Program-made: the position numbers and the translations under genes
Part shown: in pieces, positions 33,656-43,574 of the stretch
Position numbering within the stretch: the stretch's first letter is position 1
How the letters are laid out: every line of letters begins with the position of its first letter
The notes under the pieces: generated by a model
Seen by the model: the letters and a program-made list of their open reading frames with translations, nothing else
Databases searched by the model: none
Told to the model about the DNA's origin: nothing
NCBI RefSeq assembly: GCF_049472655.1
Contig: NZ_JAQNCS010000012.1
Coordinates: 15,137 to 79,136 of the forward strand
DNA length: 64,000 bases
Reading direction: 5' to 3'
From: Deferribacter abyssi
GTDB lineage: Bacteria > Chrysiogenota > Deferribacteres > Deferribacterales > Deferribacteraceae

Positions 33656-34525
33656 TCAGTCTTTCAACTTTTCTATTCTTTCTGCCCGACTAACAATCTC
33701 TTGAATCCTCAGTCCAAAATAACCATCAACTACAACAACTTCTCCTCTAGCAATAACCTTATTATTAACTAAAAGTTCTACTGGTTCATCAGCATACTCT
33801 TCCAATTCAATAATTTTACCAGGGCCAAGTTCCAAAATATCTTTTAAATACATTTTCGTAGAACCTATTTTAACGGAAACAGGTATTTCTACATCAAGCA
33901 ATATATCTATATTACCACCTACCTCAATTTCATTACCCAAATTACTATCAAAATCACCAACATCTGGTGTAATATCATCAACCTCTTTACTATACTTTAT
34001 CATATCATTAAACTTAGAATCTACGAAAAATACAAATCTAGAATCAATTTTACCAGCTTTAAGGATAAAAGTAATTCCACAAATCTCTTCTTCAAATTCT
34101 GGTTTTTCAAATACAACATCAGCTATAGAAAAACTAAATTTCTTTTCAACATACTCAGATAAAGGAACATTCAATGAAGATACAACTTGACTAGTCAGTT
34201 CCTTAACTGCATCTTTCGTATCCTCATCAAGCTCGTCCTTGGATTCCCCCTCTCCCATCATCATATAATCTACCAATGCTGTTATATCTTTCAAACTAAA
34301 GATAAAACCACAAAATAAATTATTTTCATTTTCTTCACCTTTTACAAAAACTGGATTCTCTATATCACTGACAATATCATCTAAATATCCAGTATAAAAT
34401 TCTTCTACTTGCAACTTAACTTCTTGATTTATCACAGTTTCTAAAGAATTTGAAAAATGTTCGTTAATTAAATTAACTACATCCTTTAACTTTGGAATCT
34501 CATCAAAACTTATTATCTTTTTCAC
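33656..34525 (-). CDS. fliN: flagellar motor switch protein FliN/FliY
   Basis: This 289-residue protein carries a C-terminal SpoA/FliN domain (about 205-280). It reads DILLDVEIPVSVKIGSTKMYLKDILELGPGKIIELEEYADEPVELLVNNKVIARGEVVVVDGYFGLRIQEI, the canonical FliN motif. The N-terminal about 190 residues resemble the CheC/FliY-type phosphatase-like fold (FCGFIFSLKDITALVDYMMMGE...DAVKELTSQVVSSLNVPL). Active-site CheC residues (E...N) are only partly visible (E118-x2-SQ). It forms the C-ring with FliM and overlaps fliM by 4 bases. The name fliY would also be defensible. Confidence 0.92.
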   Translation of the reverse strand: MKKIISFDEIPKLKDVVNLINEHFSNSLETVINQEVKLQVEEFYTGYLDDIVSDIENPVFVKGEENENNLFCGFIFSLKDITALVDYMMMGEGESKDELDEDTKDAVKELTSQVVSSLNVPLSEYVEKKFSFSIADVVFEKPEFEEEICGITFILKAGKIDSRFVFFVDSKFNDMIKYSKEVDDITPDVGDFDSNLGNEIEVGGNIDILLDVEIPVSVKIGSTKMYLKDILELGPGKIIELEEYADEPVELLVNNKVIARGEVVVVDGYFGLRIQEIVSRAERIEKLKD

Positions 34526-35529
34526 AAATCTACCCCAACTTTGTTTTCTTCAACAATATTTCTTTTAAGCTTAACCGCTTTTTTTACACCTGAAATTCCT
34601 AATTCTAGTTCAAATTTCTTTAAGTTATTAATATACAATACGGCCGGCATAGATGCTTTATTGTTCAAAACAACAGTATCTCCCACCTTTAACGACAATA
34701 TATCATTTACTGTTAGAATGTTTTCTCCCAATATAGCACGAATCTCTATTAAAATATCTTCTAATAACTGATAAATCTGCTCTTCATAATTCCCAAACTT
34801 CCCTTTCTTGCCCCCTATTATCCAATCCTGTGAACTAATCTTTCCTAAGATAGGTTCTAAAGTTATTGCTGGAAAACAAAGATTTATTAAACCAGATGCT
34901 TCTCCAAATTTTAACTCAAAAACTATCAATACCACAACTTCGTTCTGAGCAACTATTTGTATAACTTGAGGACTATTTTCACTCACTTCTTTTTTAAATT
35001 TCACATTAGGAATAACCTGCCTCCAAACATCTTCTAGCTCTTTAAGTAAAAGATTAATTACACCATCCAACAACTTCTGTTCTAATGCTGTTAATTCACG
35101 CATCTTGTATAATGGTTGGCCTGTCCCTCCTAACAGCTTGTCTACAATAGGAAAAACAATTGAAGGGTTAATCTCCAACACCACATTACCTTCTAAGGGA
35201 ATCATGCTCAAAACATTAAAACTTGTGGGATCTGGAAGAGACATCAAAAACTCGCCATATGTCATCTGATCAACACTAACTAGGTTTATATCTGTAATTG
35301 CTCTTAAAACGTTAGATAATGCTGAACTGAAATTCCTAGCAAATTTATCATGCAAATTTCTAATAGAACGAAGCTGTTCTTTAGAAACCCTGTCAGGTCT
35401 TCTAAAATCATATACCGATACTTTCTTAGGAACAAACTCTAGGGTCTCGACCTTTTTTTCATCTAACCCTTCTTCAGCTACTGTAGATAAAAGTGCATCA
35501 ATTTCTTCTTGACTTAAGATATCAGCCAT
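34522..35529 (-). CDS. fliM: flagellar motor switch protein FliM
   Basis: This 335-residue protein begins with the CheY-P-binding peptide ADILSQEEIDALLSTV. The FliM middle domain contains RPDRVSKEQLRSIRNLHDKFARNFSSALSNVLR and ALEQKLLDGVINLLLKELEDVW, and a C-terminal SpoA-like domain (about 250-325) follows. It binds CheY-P at the base of the flagellar motor and sets rotation direction. The start is supported by the N-terminal peptide. It is followed by fliN with a 4-base overlap. Confidence 0.96.
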   Translation of the reverse strand: MADILSQEEIDALLSTVAEEGLDEKKVETLEFVPKKVSVYDFRRPDRVSKEQLRSIRNLHDKFARNFSSALSNVLRAITDINLVSVDQMTYGEFLMSLPDPTSFNVLSMIPLEGNVVLEINPSIVFPIVDKLLGGTGQPLYKMRELTALEQKLLDGVINLLLKELEDVWRQVIPNVKFKKEVSENSPQVIQIVAQNEVVVLIVFELKFGEASGLINLCFPAITLEPILGKISSQDWIIGGKKGKFGNYEEQIYQLLEDILIEIRAILGENILTVNDILSLKVGDTVVLNNKASMPAVLYINNLKKFELELGISGVKKAVKLKRNIVEENKVGVDL

Positions 35530-35543
35530 ATTTTATCCATTTT

Positions 35544-36623
35544 TTATTTACAATAATATTCAATCCTCTCGGCAATCCTATCTAAAGGAACTACCTCATC
35601 AGCTATTTTCGCTTCTACCACAGCTCTTGGCATTCCGTATACTACACACGTTTCCTCATTCTGAGCGATAACAATACCACCTCGCTGCTTCAATTTTTTC
35701 AACCCCTCTTTTCCATCAGATCCCATCCCTGTCATTATCACCCCTAACCCATTTCCCCCTATACATTCTACTGCGGAACTCACCATCACATCAACACTTG
35801 GTATATGTAGTATATTTTTGGGCTGTTCTGTAACTTCTGTATAATAATTCGTCCCAATTTTACGAACCTTTAGATGAAATCCTCCCTTTGCAATATAAAC
35901 GACATTAGGTTCAATCTTTTCCTTTCCTTGAGCCTCAATTACTGTCAATTTACTCAAAGAATCTAGTCTATTTGCTAGAGACTTTGTAAAATTAGGTGGC
36001 ATATGCTGAACAACTAATATCGGCTTGTTAATACTTGGGCTTATCTGAGGAATAACACGCTGTAAAGATTGAGGACCACCTGTTGATGTCCCTATCAAAA
36101 CCATACTAATTGGAATTTTCTTTACAGCTCTACCAACTGGCTGAATTTGTGCAGGCTTTTCTTTTTTATCTTCTCTACCAAATGTAACCTTTCTGGTTTT
36201 ATGAGAAAAAACTTCTGTTATTCTCTTTTTTGCAAAATGCTTTATTTTTTCAATCAGCTCCCTTTCAATTTTCATTACTGTTAATGTAGCAAATGACTTA
36301 TCTTTTGGAATAAAATCAACAGCACCTAATTCTAATGCTTTAAGAGTAGCTTCTGCTCCCTCAGTTGTTAACGAACTCACCATTATTACTGGTCTAGGGA
36401 ACTTTTTCATTATGATTTTCAAAGCTTCTAAACCATCCATTACAGGCATTTCTATATCGAGGGTAACAACATCGGGATTCAACGATTCAACTAACTCAAT
36501 AGCTTCTTTACCATTTCTAGCAAAACCAACAACCTCTATCTCTGGCTCTTTTCTTAACATGGTTTCTATAGCTTTTCTCATAAAAGCAGAATCATCTACA
36601 ATTAAAACTTTTATTTTATTCAT
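35544..36623 (-). CDS. cheB: chemotaxis methylesterase/deamidase CheB
   Basis: This 359-residue protein has a receiver (IVDDSAFMRKAIE, phospho-Asp D56 in TLDIEMPVMDG) and a linker of about 50 residues. The methylesterase domain has GTSTGGPQSLQ, VVQHMPPNFTKSLANRLD and GVIMTGMGSDGKEGL, which supply the Ser-His-Asp triad. It demethylates and deamidates receptor residues. It lies between fliA (8-base overlap) and fliM in the flagellar run and is the canonical partner of CheR at 24533-25369. Confidence 0.96.
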   Translation of the reverse strand: MNKIKVLIVDDSAFMRKAIETMLRKEPEIEVVGFARNGKEAIELVESLNPDVVTLDIEMPVMDGLEALKIIMKKFPRPVIMVSSLTTEGAEATLKALELGAVDFIPKDKSFATLTVMKIERELIEKIKHFAKKRITEVFSHKTRKVTFGREDKKEKPAQIQPVGRAVKKIPISMVLIGTSTGGPQSLQRVIPQISPSINKPILVVQHMPPNFTKSLANRLDSLSKLTVIEAQGKEKIEPNVVYIAKGGFHLKVRKIGTNYYTEVTEQPKNILHIPSVDVMVSSAVECIGGNGLGVIMTGMGSDGKEGLKKLKQRGGIVIAQNEETCVVYGMPRAVVEAKIADEVVPLDRIAERIEYYCK

Positions 36624-37344
36624 AGTATTTTTTAATCCTCCTCTTGAGTTTATTCACTACATTGTTATGTATTTGGCACACTCTTGATTCTGAAATACCT
36701 AAAACTGCTCCTATTTCTTTCATCGTTAACTCTTCATAATAATACAAAGTAACAATAAGTCTTTCTTTTTCTTTTAAGTTTTCAATCTCTTTAGACAAAA
36801 TATTTATTAATTCCTGTTTCTCTATATTTTCTTCTGGTGTTAAAATATCACTTTTAATAAAATCAACTAATGAACTATTTTCATCATCTCCTACTACTGT
36901 ATCAAGGCTAGCTGTATCTGAATTTTCAATCAATTCTAACAGCTTGTTAACCTCATCCTCCTCCATACGATATTCTTTCACAATTTCCTCAACTGTCGGT
37001 TTTCTTCCCAGTTTTGTTGACAGTCTTGCTACCTTCTCTTCTAAATCTTTAACTTTACTACGCATACCTCTTGAAAGATTATCTAAACTTCTAAGACAAT
37101 CTAAAATAGCACCTTTTATTCTGCGTTCAGCATATACTTTAAAATCAACCCCTTTAGATTTGTCATATCTATTTAATGCTTCCACAAAACCATAACATGC
37201 AGCCGAATAAATCTCGTCTACATCAACACTATCAGGTAAAGCAGATACAGCACGAATGACCCACGATTTTATTCTAGGAATAAACTCATTAATCAACTCT
37301 TCCTGATTTAAATAACTGTTATTTACCTTGTAATAACTATTCAT
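36616..37344 (-). CDS. fliA: flagellar sigma factor sigma-28
   Basis: This 242-residue sigma-70-family factor has region 2 (VDVDEIYSAACYGFVEALNRYDKSKGVDFKVYAERRIKGAILDCLR), region 3 (KLGRKPTVEEIVKEY) and region 4 (LKEKERLIVTLYYYEELTMKEIGAVLGISESRVCQIHNNVVNKLKRRI). This is the FliA/SigD/WhiG type. It transcribes late flagellar and chemotaxis genes. It overlaps both neighbours (4 and 8 bases). The GCCGATAA-type -10 of its own regulon was not seen before genes in this window. Confidence 0.96.
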   Translation of the reverse strand: MNSYYKVNNSYLNQEELINEFIPRIKSWVIRAVSALPDSVDVDEIYSAACYGFVEALNRYDKSKGVDFKVYAERRIKGAILDCLRSLDNLSRGMRSKVKDLEEKVARLSTKLGRKPTVEEIVKEYRMEEDEVNKLLELIENSDTASLDTVVGDDENSSLVDFIKSDILTPEENIEKQELINILSKEIENLKEKERLIVTLYYYEELTMKEIGAVLGISESRVCQIHNNVVNKLKRRIKKYYE

Positions 37345-37547
37345 AATATTTTTCTATAATTATTAAAAAGTTGTTCAATGTATCGTAAAAAATATTTTGA
37401 AATATTATATATTATTATAAAAATCAATAAATCTCTAAAAAAAACAGTTAAACTTATATCGTAAAAATGAATAATTTTATAAGTAAAAGATATTATAAAA
37501 ACAAAAGAAGCAATTAATAATGCTACATGGCCATAAATCCCTTTCAT
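37341..37547 (-). CDS. small membrane protein between flhG and fliA
   Basis: This 68-residue protein has two hydrophobic helices (about 7-27 and 33-54) and a basic C-terminal tail. No family is recognised. It overlaps fliA by 4 bases and lies 1 bp after flhG, so it is part of the operon. Its small size and position suggest a membrane accessory of flagellar placement or regulation, but nothing in the sequence shows this. Confidence 0.6.
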   Translation of the reverse strand: MKGIYGHVALLIASFVFIISFTYKIIHFYDISLTVFFRDLLIFIIIYNISKYFLRYIEQLFNNYRKIL

Positions 37548-37548
37548 A

Positions 37549-38400
37549 TCAGCCTCTCATAACAAAAAATTCTTCTACATTTATGCTTCTGTTTTTATCA
37601 TTAAATCTCAACACATTATCAACTATCATTCTTAAATCTTTGGCATACTCCGTTGATGGAAAAATTTCCGATAGAATTTTTTGCCTAGTTACAGCCTTTA
37701 CAAGTTTATCATCTCTTCTTATAAAACCTAATAACTCGATATCTTTTTTTAAGAAATTATAAATAACTTTTCTTAGATTCTCATAAACAGTCTCAGCTTG
37801 AACTTCCCCTTTAACCATATTTATAACAAAATGCGGTGTAATATTTTTATTTTTATTGTGCACAACCTTAACCAATGCATATGCATCAGTTATTGCAGTA
37901 GGTTCTGGAAGTGTTATCACAATAAAAAGATCAGAAAAAATAATAAATCTTAAAACATTTTCTGCTATTCCTGCTGCTGTATCAAAAATTATATAATCGT
38001 AGCTTTCATCAAGTAATACAAACATATCTAAAATCTTATCAAAAACTTCCGTTTCAATATGAGTTAACTCCAAAAATCCACTTGAGGCAGGAAACACATC
38101 AAACCCTTTCACATTTTTTATAACTATTTCCTCGATTTTAGCGTTATTTAAAAAATAGTCCTTAATTGTTTTAATTGGTGCTATGTTTAAAATTACATCT
38201 ACATTAGCAAGCCCCAAGTCAGCATCAAATAGAAGAACTTTTTTCCCTCTTTTCACAAGTTGATAGGCAAGATTTACCGCAAAATTTGTTTTACCTACCC
38301 CACCTTTTCCACTCGCAACAGATATATAAACAGATTTTCTATTCTTAGCCCATGCCATTTTTCTCAATAGTCCTGCTTGATCAATCACTACTCTCTCCAC
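37549..38400 (-). CDS. flhG: flagellar number regulator FlhG (MinD-like ATPase)
   Basis: This 283-residue ParA/MinD ATPase has the deviant Walker A SGKGGVGKTNFAVNLA near residue 31 and the switch regions DADLGLANVDVIL and IIFDTAAGIAENV. The N-terminus begins MERVVIDQAGLLRKMAWA, the DQAxxLR activation helix of FlhG/FleN that stimulates FlhF GTPase. The C-terminal amphipathic helix (MIVDNVLRF) may bind membrane. It limits the number of polar flagella. It overlaps flhF by 13 bases. Confidence 0.95.
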   Translation of the reverse strand: MERVVIDQAGLLRKMAWAKNRKSVYISVASGKGGVGKTNFAVNLAYQLVKRGKKVLLFDADLGLANVDVILNIAPIKTIKDYFLNNAKIEEIVIKNVKGFDVFPASSGFLELTHIETEVFDKILDMFVLLDESYDYIIFDTAAGIAENVLRFIIFSDLFIVITLPEPTAITDAYALVKVVHNKNKNITPHFVINMVKGEVQAETVYENLRKVIYNFLKKDIELLGFIRRDDKLVKAVTRQKILSEIFPSTEYAKDLRMIVDNVLRFNDKNRSINVEEFFVMRG

Positions 38401-39551
38401 ATCCTCTGAATTTCGTTCAATAATTTAATAGCAATCTTTCTGCCATCTGGTATTTCTAAATCTTCAGGAACATTCTGTCCTGTAGAAAGCAATAATAACG
38501 GCACTTTTTTTATAATAGGAACATTTATCAATGGGCCAAAATGTCTTGTTTCATCAAGTTTTGTGAATATAAGATATTCAGGGTGCAACATTTTGTACCT
38601 ATCAAATGTATCATACATCTCAGCATGATTTGAACTCATAGATAATACCAATACTGTTGTAATCAATGGACTAACATCTAAAAAATTAGCTAACTCTCTG
38701 ATTTGTGCGTCATCATACTGACTTCTTCCCATAGAGTCTATAAAGATATACTCAAAATCTTTAAGCTCAGCAATCTGAGACTTTAGTTCATTAGGTGTTG
38801 ATGCAACTTTTAACGGTATATTTACAATTTCAGCATATGTTTTCAACTGTTCAACAGCACCTATTCTGAAAGTATCAATGGTAATAAGAGCAACTTTACT
38901 TTGATGTTTTAAACTTAAATTAGCCGCAATTTTTGCAATTGTAGTAGTTTTACCAACACCTGTGGGTCCAACCATTGCTACTATCTTTTGCCTCAGCGAG
39001 GTAAGATAATCTTTTTCAACTGGTATAAGATCTCCCATCAACTGTACAACAACCTTTTTAATCTGAGCATTACTAAATTCTGTAGATATCCTTTTCTCTA
39101 TTTTTCTTAAAAATTTATATACTATAAGATCATCAACACCATTTTTTACCATTATATTGTAAATGAAACTGAGTCTCTCTGGCAAATCAATACTACTCAA
39201 TTCACCCTTACTCTGGTTCTTCATTTCTGAAAGTTGCCTTTTAATTTCACTTATCTCTTTTAACATTACCTCAAATTTATCAAGTCCAAGTCTATTAATA
39301 AGCTCCTCTATATCAAAACCAATATTTTTACTCTGCTTAGCATTATTAATTACTTTTTCCTTCTTATTTCTAACATCTGGTTCATAATCTACCGCAGCAG
39401 TGACCTCTATAATAGGTCTTGAAAAAAGACCAAAACTCCCATTTTTTACAATCTTCTTTGTGGATAAAATAACTGCATCAGGACCTAAATCCTTTTTTAT
39501 CAGCTCTATAGCTTCTCGCATATCATAAACTTCATACTTTTTTATCTTCAT
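38388..39551 (-). CDS. flhF: flagellar SRP-like GTPase FlhF
   Basis: This 387-residue SIMIBI GTPase has an N-terminal B domain (MKIKKYEVYDMREAIELIKKDLGPDAVILSTKKI), an N domain and a G domain. The G domain carries P-loop VGPTGVGKTTTIAKIAANL near residue 190, DTFRIGAVEQLKTYA and TKLDE. FlhF marks the site of polar flagellum assembly. Adjacent flhG supports a polar arrangement. It overlaps flhA by 4 bases. Confidence 0.96.
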   Translation of the reverse strand: MKIKKYEVYDMREAIELIKKDLGPDAVILSTKKIVKNGSFGLFSRPIIEVTAAVDYEPDVRNKKEKVINNAKQSKNIGFDIEELINRLGLDKFEVMLKEISEIKRQLSEMKNQSKGELSSIDLPERLSFIYNIMVKNGVDDLIVYKFLRKIEKRISTEFSNAQIKKVVVQLMGDLIPVEKDYLTSLRQKIVAMVGPTGVGKTTTIAKIAANLSLKHQSKVALITIDTFRIGAVEQLKTYAEIVNIPLKVASTPNELKSQIAELKDFEYIFIDSMGRSQYDDAQIRELANFLDVSPLITTVLVLSMSSNHAEMYDTFDRYKMLHPEYLIFTKLDETRHFGPLINVPIIKKVPLLLLSTGQNVPEDLEIPDGRKIAIKLLNEIQRMWRE

Positions 39552-41626
39552 CTTTTAATCTCCACTGTTCCTAATGATTCAATCTGAACATTCTCAGAAA
39601 TCTCGTTGTGAGAAATAATATAAAGATTAGGTACATATTTTTCTACAAATCTTCTAAATGGAAATCTTATAGGTGGTGAAATTACTAAAACCGGATTAAA
39701 CCCCTGATCAGTTATCTCTTTAGTTTTATTTATTAACTGCTGCAACAATTTCTGTGCAGTATTCGGTTCCATTACCACTTCTCTTCCATCATCTCCTTGC
39801 TGAATATTTTGTGCAATAACCTGTTCAATTTGTGGCGCCAAAGTAAAAACATACAGCCTTCCATCAGGAGCTAAAAGACTTTCTGTTATCTGTCTTTTCA
39901 AAGCTGCCCTTACCTTTTCTGTGAGATATTCAACATCTTTATTTTGCGTTCCATAAGAGGCAAGTGTTTCTAAAATTGTAGGCAAATTTCTTATGGACAC
40001 CCTCTCTTTAAGTAAATTTTGCAAAACTCTTTGAACCAAACCGATATCTAAAATATTAGGTATAACATCCTCAACTAACTTAGGATATTTTTCTTTTAAT
40101 CTATCAATTAATTCTTGAGTTTCCTGTCTTCCAAGCAATTCGTAAGCGTATGTTTTAATTATTTCTGCTAAATGAGTAGATATCACAGTTGCTGGATCAA
40201 CTACCGTCATTCCTTCAAGTTCAGCTTTTTCTTTCTCTATATCATCCACCCACTTTGCATCTAAATTAAAAGCAGGCTCTTTTGTAGGTATCCCATCAAT
40301 ATTTTCAAGGTCACCATCAGGATTCATAACTAAGTATTTATCTGGATATACAGAACCAGATGCAACCTTAACTCCTTTTATAAAAACTAAATACGAATTT
40401 GAATCAATCTGTAAATTATCCCGAATTCTTATTGGAGGTACAATAAACCCCATCTCCATAGCGATTTGCCTACGCAAAGATTTTATCCTGTTTAAAAGAG
40501 TTCCTCCTCTATTCGTATCTACAAGTGGAATAAGATTAAAACCAATCTCTAACTCCATTAAATCAATATCTAAAAGCTCTTTAACCATCTCTTCTTCAGG
40601 AGTTTCCTCCGATTCTTGTTCATCTTGTTCTTCTGTCTCAGCAGTAACACTCTCCTTAATATTCCTCATCATATAACCCACTACAAAAAGAAGAGTAGCA
40701 AGTAAAACAAAAGAAACCTTAGGCATACCAGGAATTATTGCAAAAAAGAAAAGTATTCCACCTGCTACAAATAAAACTTTTGAACTTTGAAATAATTGAT
40801 TTATCAGTTGGCTTCCTAAATCAGCCTCTGAACCAGCTCTTGTGACCACAATACCAGCTGCAGTGGAAACTATTAACGCAGGAATCTGACTTACAAGCCC
40901 ATCACCAACAGTCAAAATAGTAAATCTTTTTGCTGCATCACTTATTGTCATACTATGCTGAGCTACACCAATAATTAGACCACCAACAATATTAATTGCA
41001 GTAATAATCAAACCAGCAACCGCATCTCCCCGAACAAATTTACTAGCACCATCCATAGCTCCATAAAAATCAGCTTGCTTCTGAATTTCTTCTCTGCGTT
41101 TTCTTGCGGTCTGTTCATCTATCAAACCAGCATTCAAATCAGCATCAATACTCATTTGCTTACCAGGCATTGCATCAAGAGTAAACCTTGCAGCAACTTC
41201 TGCAACTCTTCCAGAGCCCTTAGTTATAACAACAAAGTTTATAATCACTAAGATTAAAAATATTATAAATCCCACCACAAAGTTACCACCAACAACAAAC
41301 TGTCCAAAAGCCTTAATCACAGCTCCAGCTGCCTCTTCCCCTTCACTACCATGTAATAAGATTCTTCTTGTTGTGGCAACATTTAACGATAGTCTAAAAA
41401 GCGTTACAATTAGTAATACTGAAGGAAACGTTGAAAATTCAAGAGGCTCTTTTATATAAACAGAAACAAGAAGTATCATCACTGCCAAAGTAATACTTAA
41501 TGTAAGGAAAAAATCTAACAAAAAGGCTGGCATTGGTAAAATCATTACAATCAAAATACCAACGATAGCTAAAGCTATAAGCATTTCTGATTGCTTTAAA
41601 TATTTAACGATAACATTTTCTGCCAT
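39548..41626 (-). CDS. flhA: flagellar type III export protein FlhA
   Basis: In this 692-residue protein, residues 1-320 hold about eight transmembrane helices and the conserved FHIPEP-type loop (MPGKQMSIDADLNAGLIDEQTARKRREEIQKQADFYGAMDGASKFVRGDA). Residues 350-690 form the cytoplasmic nonamer ring that docks export substrates and chaperones. Length and order are canonical. It powers proton-driven export through the flagellar gate. It lies between flhB (12-bp gap) and flhF (4-base overlap). Confidence 0.97.
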   Translation of the reverse strand: MAENVIVKYLKQSEMLIALAIVGILIVMILPMPAFLLDFFLTLSITLAVMILLVSVYIKEPLEFSTFPSVLLIVTLFRLSLNVATTRRILLHGSEGEEAAGAVIKAFGQFVVGGNFVVGFIIFLILVIINFVVITKGSGRVAEVAARFTLDAMPGKQMSIDADLNAGLIDEQTARKRREEIQKQADFYGAMDGASKFVRGDAVAGLIITAINIVGGLIIGVAQHSMTISDAAKRFTILTVGDGLVSQIPALIVSTAAGIVVTRAGSEADLGSQLINQLFQSSKVLFVAGGILFFFAIIPGMPKVSFVLLATLLFVVGYMMRNIKESVTAETEEQDEQESEETPEEEMVKELLDIDLMELEIGFNLIPLVDTNRGGTLLNRIKSLRRQIAMEMGFIVPPIRIRDNLQIDSNSYLVFIKGVKVASGSVYPDKYLVMNPDGDLENIDGIPTKEPAFNLDAKWVDDIEKEKAELEGMTVVDPATVISTHLAEIIKTYAYELLGRQETQELIDRLKEKYPKLVEDVIPNILDIGLVQRVLQNLLKERVSIRNLPTILETLASYGTQNKDVEYLTEKVRAALKRQITESLLAPDGRLYVFTLAPQIEQVIAQNIQQGDDGREVVMEPNTAQKLLQQLINKTKEITDQGFNPVLVISPPIRFPFRRFVEKYVPNLYIISHNEISENVQIESLGTVEIKR

Positions 41627-41638
41627 TTAATTACACAC

Positions 41639-42712
41639 CTATTGATTAGAAATTTTCTTATTTTTCATTTTATATACAAAGGCAAGTATTTCAGCAACAG
41701 CTTTATATAGATTTTCTGGAATTTCATCTCCTATCTCAACTTGAGAATAAAGTGATCTTGCAAGAGGTGGATCCTCATGGATAAAAACACCATTTTTTTT
41801 TGCAATTTCTTTAATTCGTTGAGCAATAAGCCGTTGTCCTTTTGCCACTACTTTTGGAGCTTTATCTTTCCCTGTTTCATATTTTAAAGCCACTGCATAA
41901 TGTATTGGATTAGTAATCACTACATCAGCTTTAGGTACCTCCTCCATCATTCTTTTCCTAGCCATTTCACGTTGCATACTACGGATCCTCTGTCTAATTA
42001 AAGGATCCCCTTCCATTTGCTTAAATTCTTCCTTTACTTCCTGTTTTGTCATTTTTAAATCCTGTTCATACTGCCACTTTTGATAAAAAAAATCTAAAAT
42101 AGCCATTAATAAAATTAATAAACCTATTTTAAAGCACAATTCAAAAACTAATTTACCTAAAAAAGCCATGCTCGAAAACGGATCTGTATCAGCCAAATTG
42201 AGTATAGTAACCATCTTACCTTTTACAATATAAAAAGCCACAAGCCCTACAACAAAAATTTTAAATAAAGACTTAAGAAGTTCTACAAAGCTTCTTTTAG
42301 AAAAAAGATTTGAAAATCCGTTTACAGGATTTAGTCTATCCCATTTAGGTTCTAAGGCCTTAGGAGATATAATAAATCCAAATTGTGCAATATTAACTAT
42401 TACCCCCACCATAATCATCAACATAAAAAAAGGAGCCAAAACTCTAAGAATAAATGAAATTCCAAAATTAAAAATATGTATAATAATCTGTTTATCAATG
42501 CCAGGTTTTGAAAAATTCAAAATATGACTTATAAACTTTCCAAAATCTTCTATAAAAACCGGTGTATAAAAATACAAAAAAAGAACACTTACCAGAAAAG
42601 TTACTGCTGTAGATAGTTCTCTACTTTTAGGAACATTACCTTCCTCAAGAGCTTTTTGCCTTCTTCTAGGCGTAGCCTCCTCAGTCCTTTCAGCGTCACT
42701 TCTTTCTGGCAT
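41639..42712 (-). CDS. flhB: flagellar export switch protein FlhB
   Basis: This 357-residue protein has an N-terminal basic region (ERTEEATPRRRQKALEEGNVPKSRELSTA), four transmembrane helices and a C-terminal cytoplasmic domain. The autocleavage motif is NPIH (ADVVITNPIHYAVALKY, near residue 270) in place of the usual NPTH. Cleavage between Asn and Pro is expected still. The protein switches export from rod/hook to filament substrates, in concert with FliK. It overlaps fliR by 1 base. Confidence 0.96.
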   Translation of the reverse strand: MPERSDAERTEEATPRRRQKALEEGNVPKSRELSTAVTFLVSVLFLYFYTPVFIEDFGKFISHILNFSKPGIDKQIIIHIFNFGISFILRVLAPFFMLMIMVGVIVNIAQFGFIISPKALEPKWDRLNPVNGFSNLFSKRSFVELLKSLFKIFVVGLVAFYIVKGKMVTILNLADTDPFSSMAFLGKLVFELCFKIGLLILLMAILDFFYQKWQYEQDLKMTKQEVKEEFKQMEGDPLIRQRIRSMQREMARKRMMEEVPKADVVITNPIHYAVALKYETGKDKAPKVVAKGQRLIAQRIKEIAKKNGVFIHEDPPLARSLYSQVEIGDEIPENLYKAVAEILAFVYKMKNKKISNQ

Positions 42713-43500
42713 TAGCCACCCAACATTCTGAAGAGTTGATCAATACTCTTAAAGTATTGATATAATATTTTTTCAAAAACCGTATAAAAATATGTTAAGC
42801 TCAATAAAAGAACGGTTAATCCAAACGCAATTTGAACTGGAAAGCCTACAATTAATATATTCATCTGAGGTACAAGACGAGCCATAATCCCCATGACAAC
42901 ATGCAAAAGTAAAAGAGTTACAAAGACTGGAGCAATAATTTTAACGGCAGTTAAAAATACCGAACTAAACTTACTCACAAGAAAAAAATAACTATCACTA
43001 TCAAAAATAAACGTACCTAATGGAATAGTATCAAAAGAATATGCAACCGCTTTTATTATCAGTCTATGCCCGCCTATCGCTAAGAAAATTAAGATCATGA
43101 TAATATTTTGAAACTGAGCAATAATGGAAACTTGTGTATTTGTTTGAGGATCTAAAATATTTACTACTCCAAACCCCATTTGAAATCCTATAAGCTGTCC
43201 ACCAAACTGAACACCTGTAAATATAAATCTAGCAAGCAATCCTGTAACTAAACCTATTAATAATTCTTTAAAAACAATTAAAATAAATAATACTGTTGAA
43301 ACATTTTCAAAAGAAAGTATCGAAACATTGTTAAAAATTAACAAACCAATTACAATTGAAAAAAAAAGGCGCAAACGCAAATCTACTACACCACTACCAA
43401 AAACAGGTGCTGTAAACAAAATACCACTTATCCTAATAACAATTAAAAAAAAAGTTATTAGATAATCAATATTCAACAAACTCTCAAAAGAAACCATCAC
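42712..43500 (-). CDS. fliR: flagellar export gate protein FliR
   Basis: This 262-residue protein has six or so transmembrane helices and the family features FFLIVIRISGILFTAPVFG, ELLIGLVTGLLARFIFTGVQFGGQLIGFQMGFGVVNILDPQTNTQ and PQMNILIVGFPVQIAFGL. FliR forms the export gate with FliP and FliQ, which are not in this window and so are encoded elsewhere. It is the first flagellar gene in the run, 74 bp after the dihydroorotate-dehydrogenase-like gene. Confidence 0.95.
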   Translation of the reverse strand: MMVSFESLLNIDYLITFFLIVIRISGILFTAPVFGSGVVDLRLRLFFSIVIGLLIFNNVSILSFENVSTVLFILIVFKELLIGLVTGLLARFIFTGVQFGGQLIGFQMGFGVVNILDPQTNTQVSIIAQFQNIIMILIFLAIGGHRLIIKAVAYSFDTIPLGTFIFDSDSYFFLVSKFSSVFLTAVKIIAPVFVTLLLLHVVMGIMARLVPQMNILIVGFPVQIAFGLTVLLLSLTYFYTVFEKILYQYFKSIDQLFRMLGG

Positions 43501-43574
43501 ACCTCACATTCAAGAAACAATCATTATAGCTAGCGTATTACTCCCTCCCTCTCTCTCAACTTATCATTTTAATT

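Noticed and set aside
36665..36695. TGGCAC-N4-TTGA on the plus strand, like a sigma-54 -24/-12 site
   Set aside because: It lies within the fliA coding region on the opposite strand with no gene downstream on that strand, and the -12 element is incomplete.
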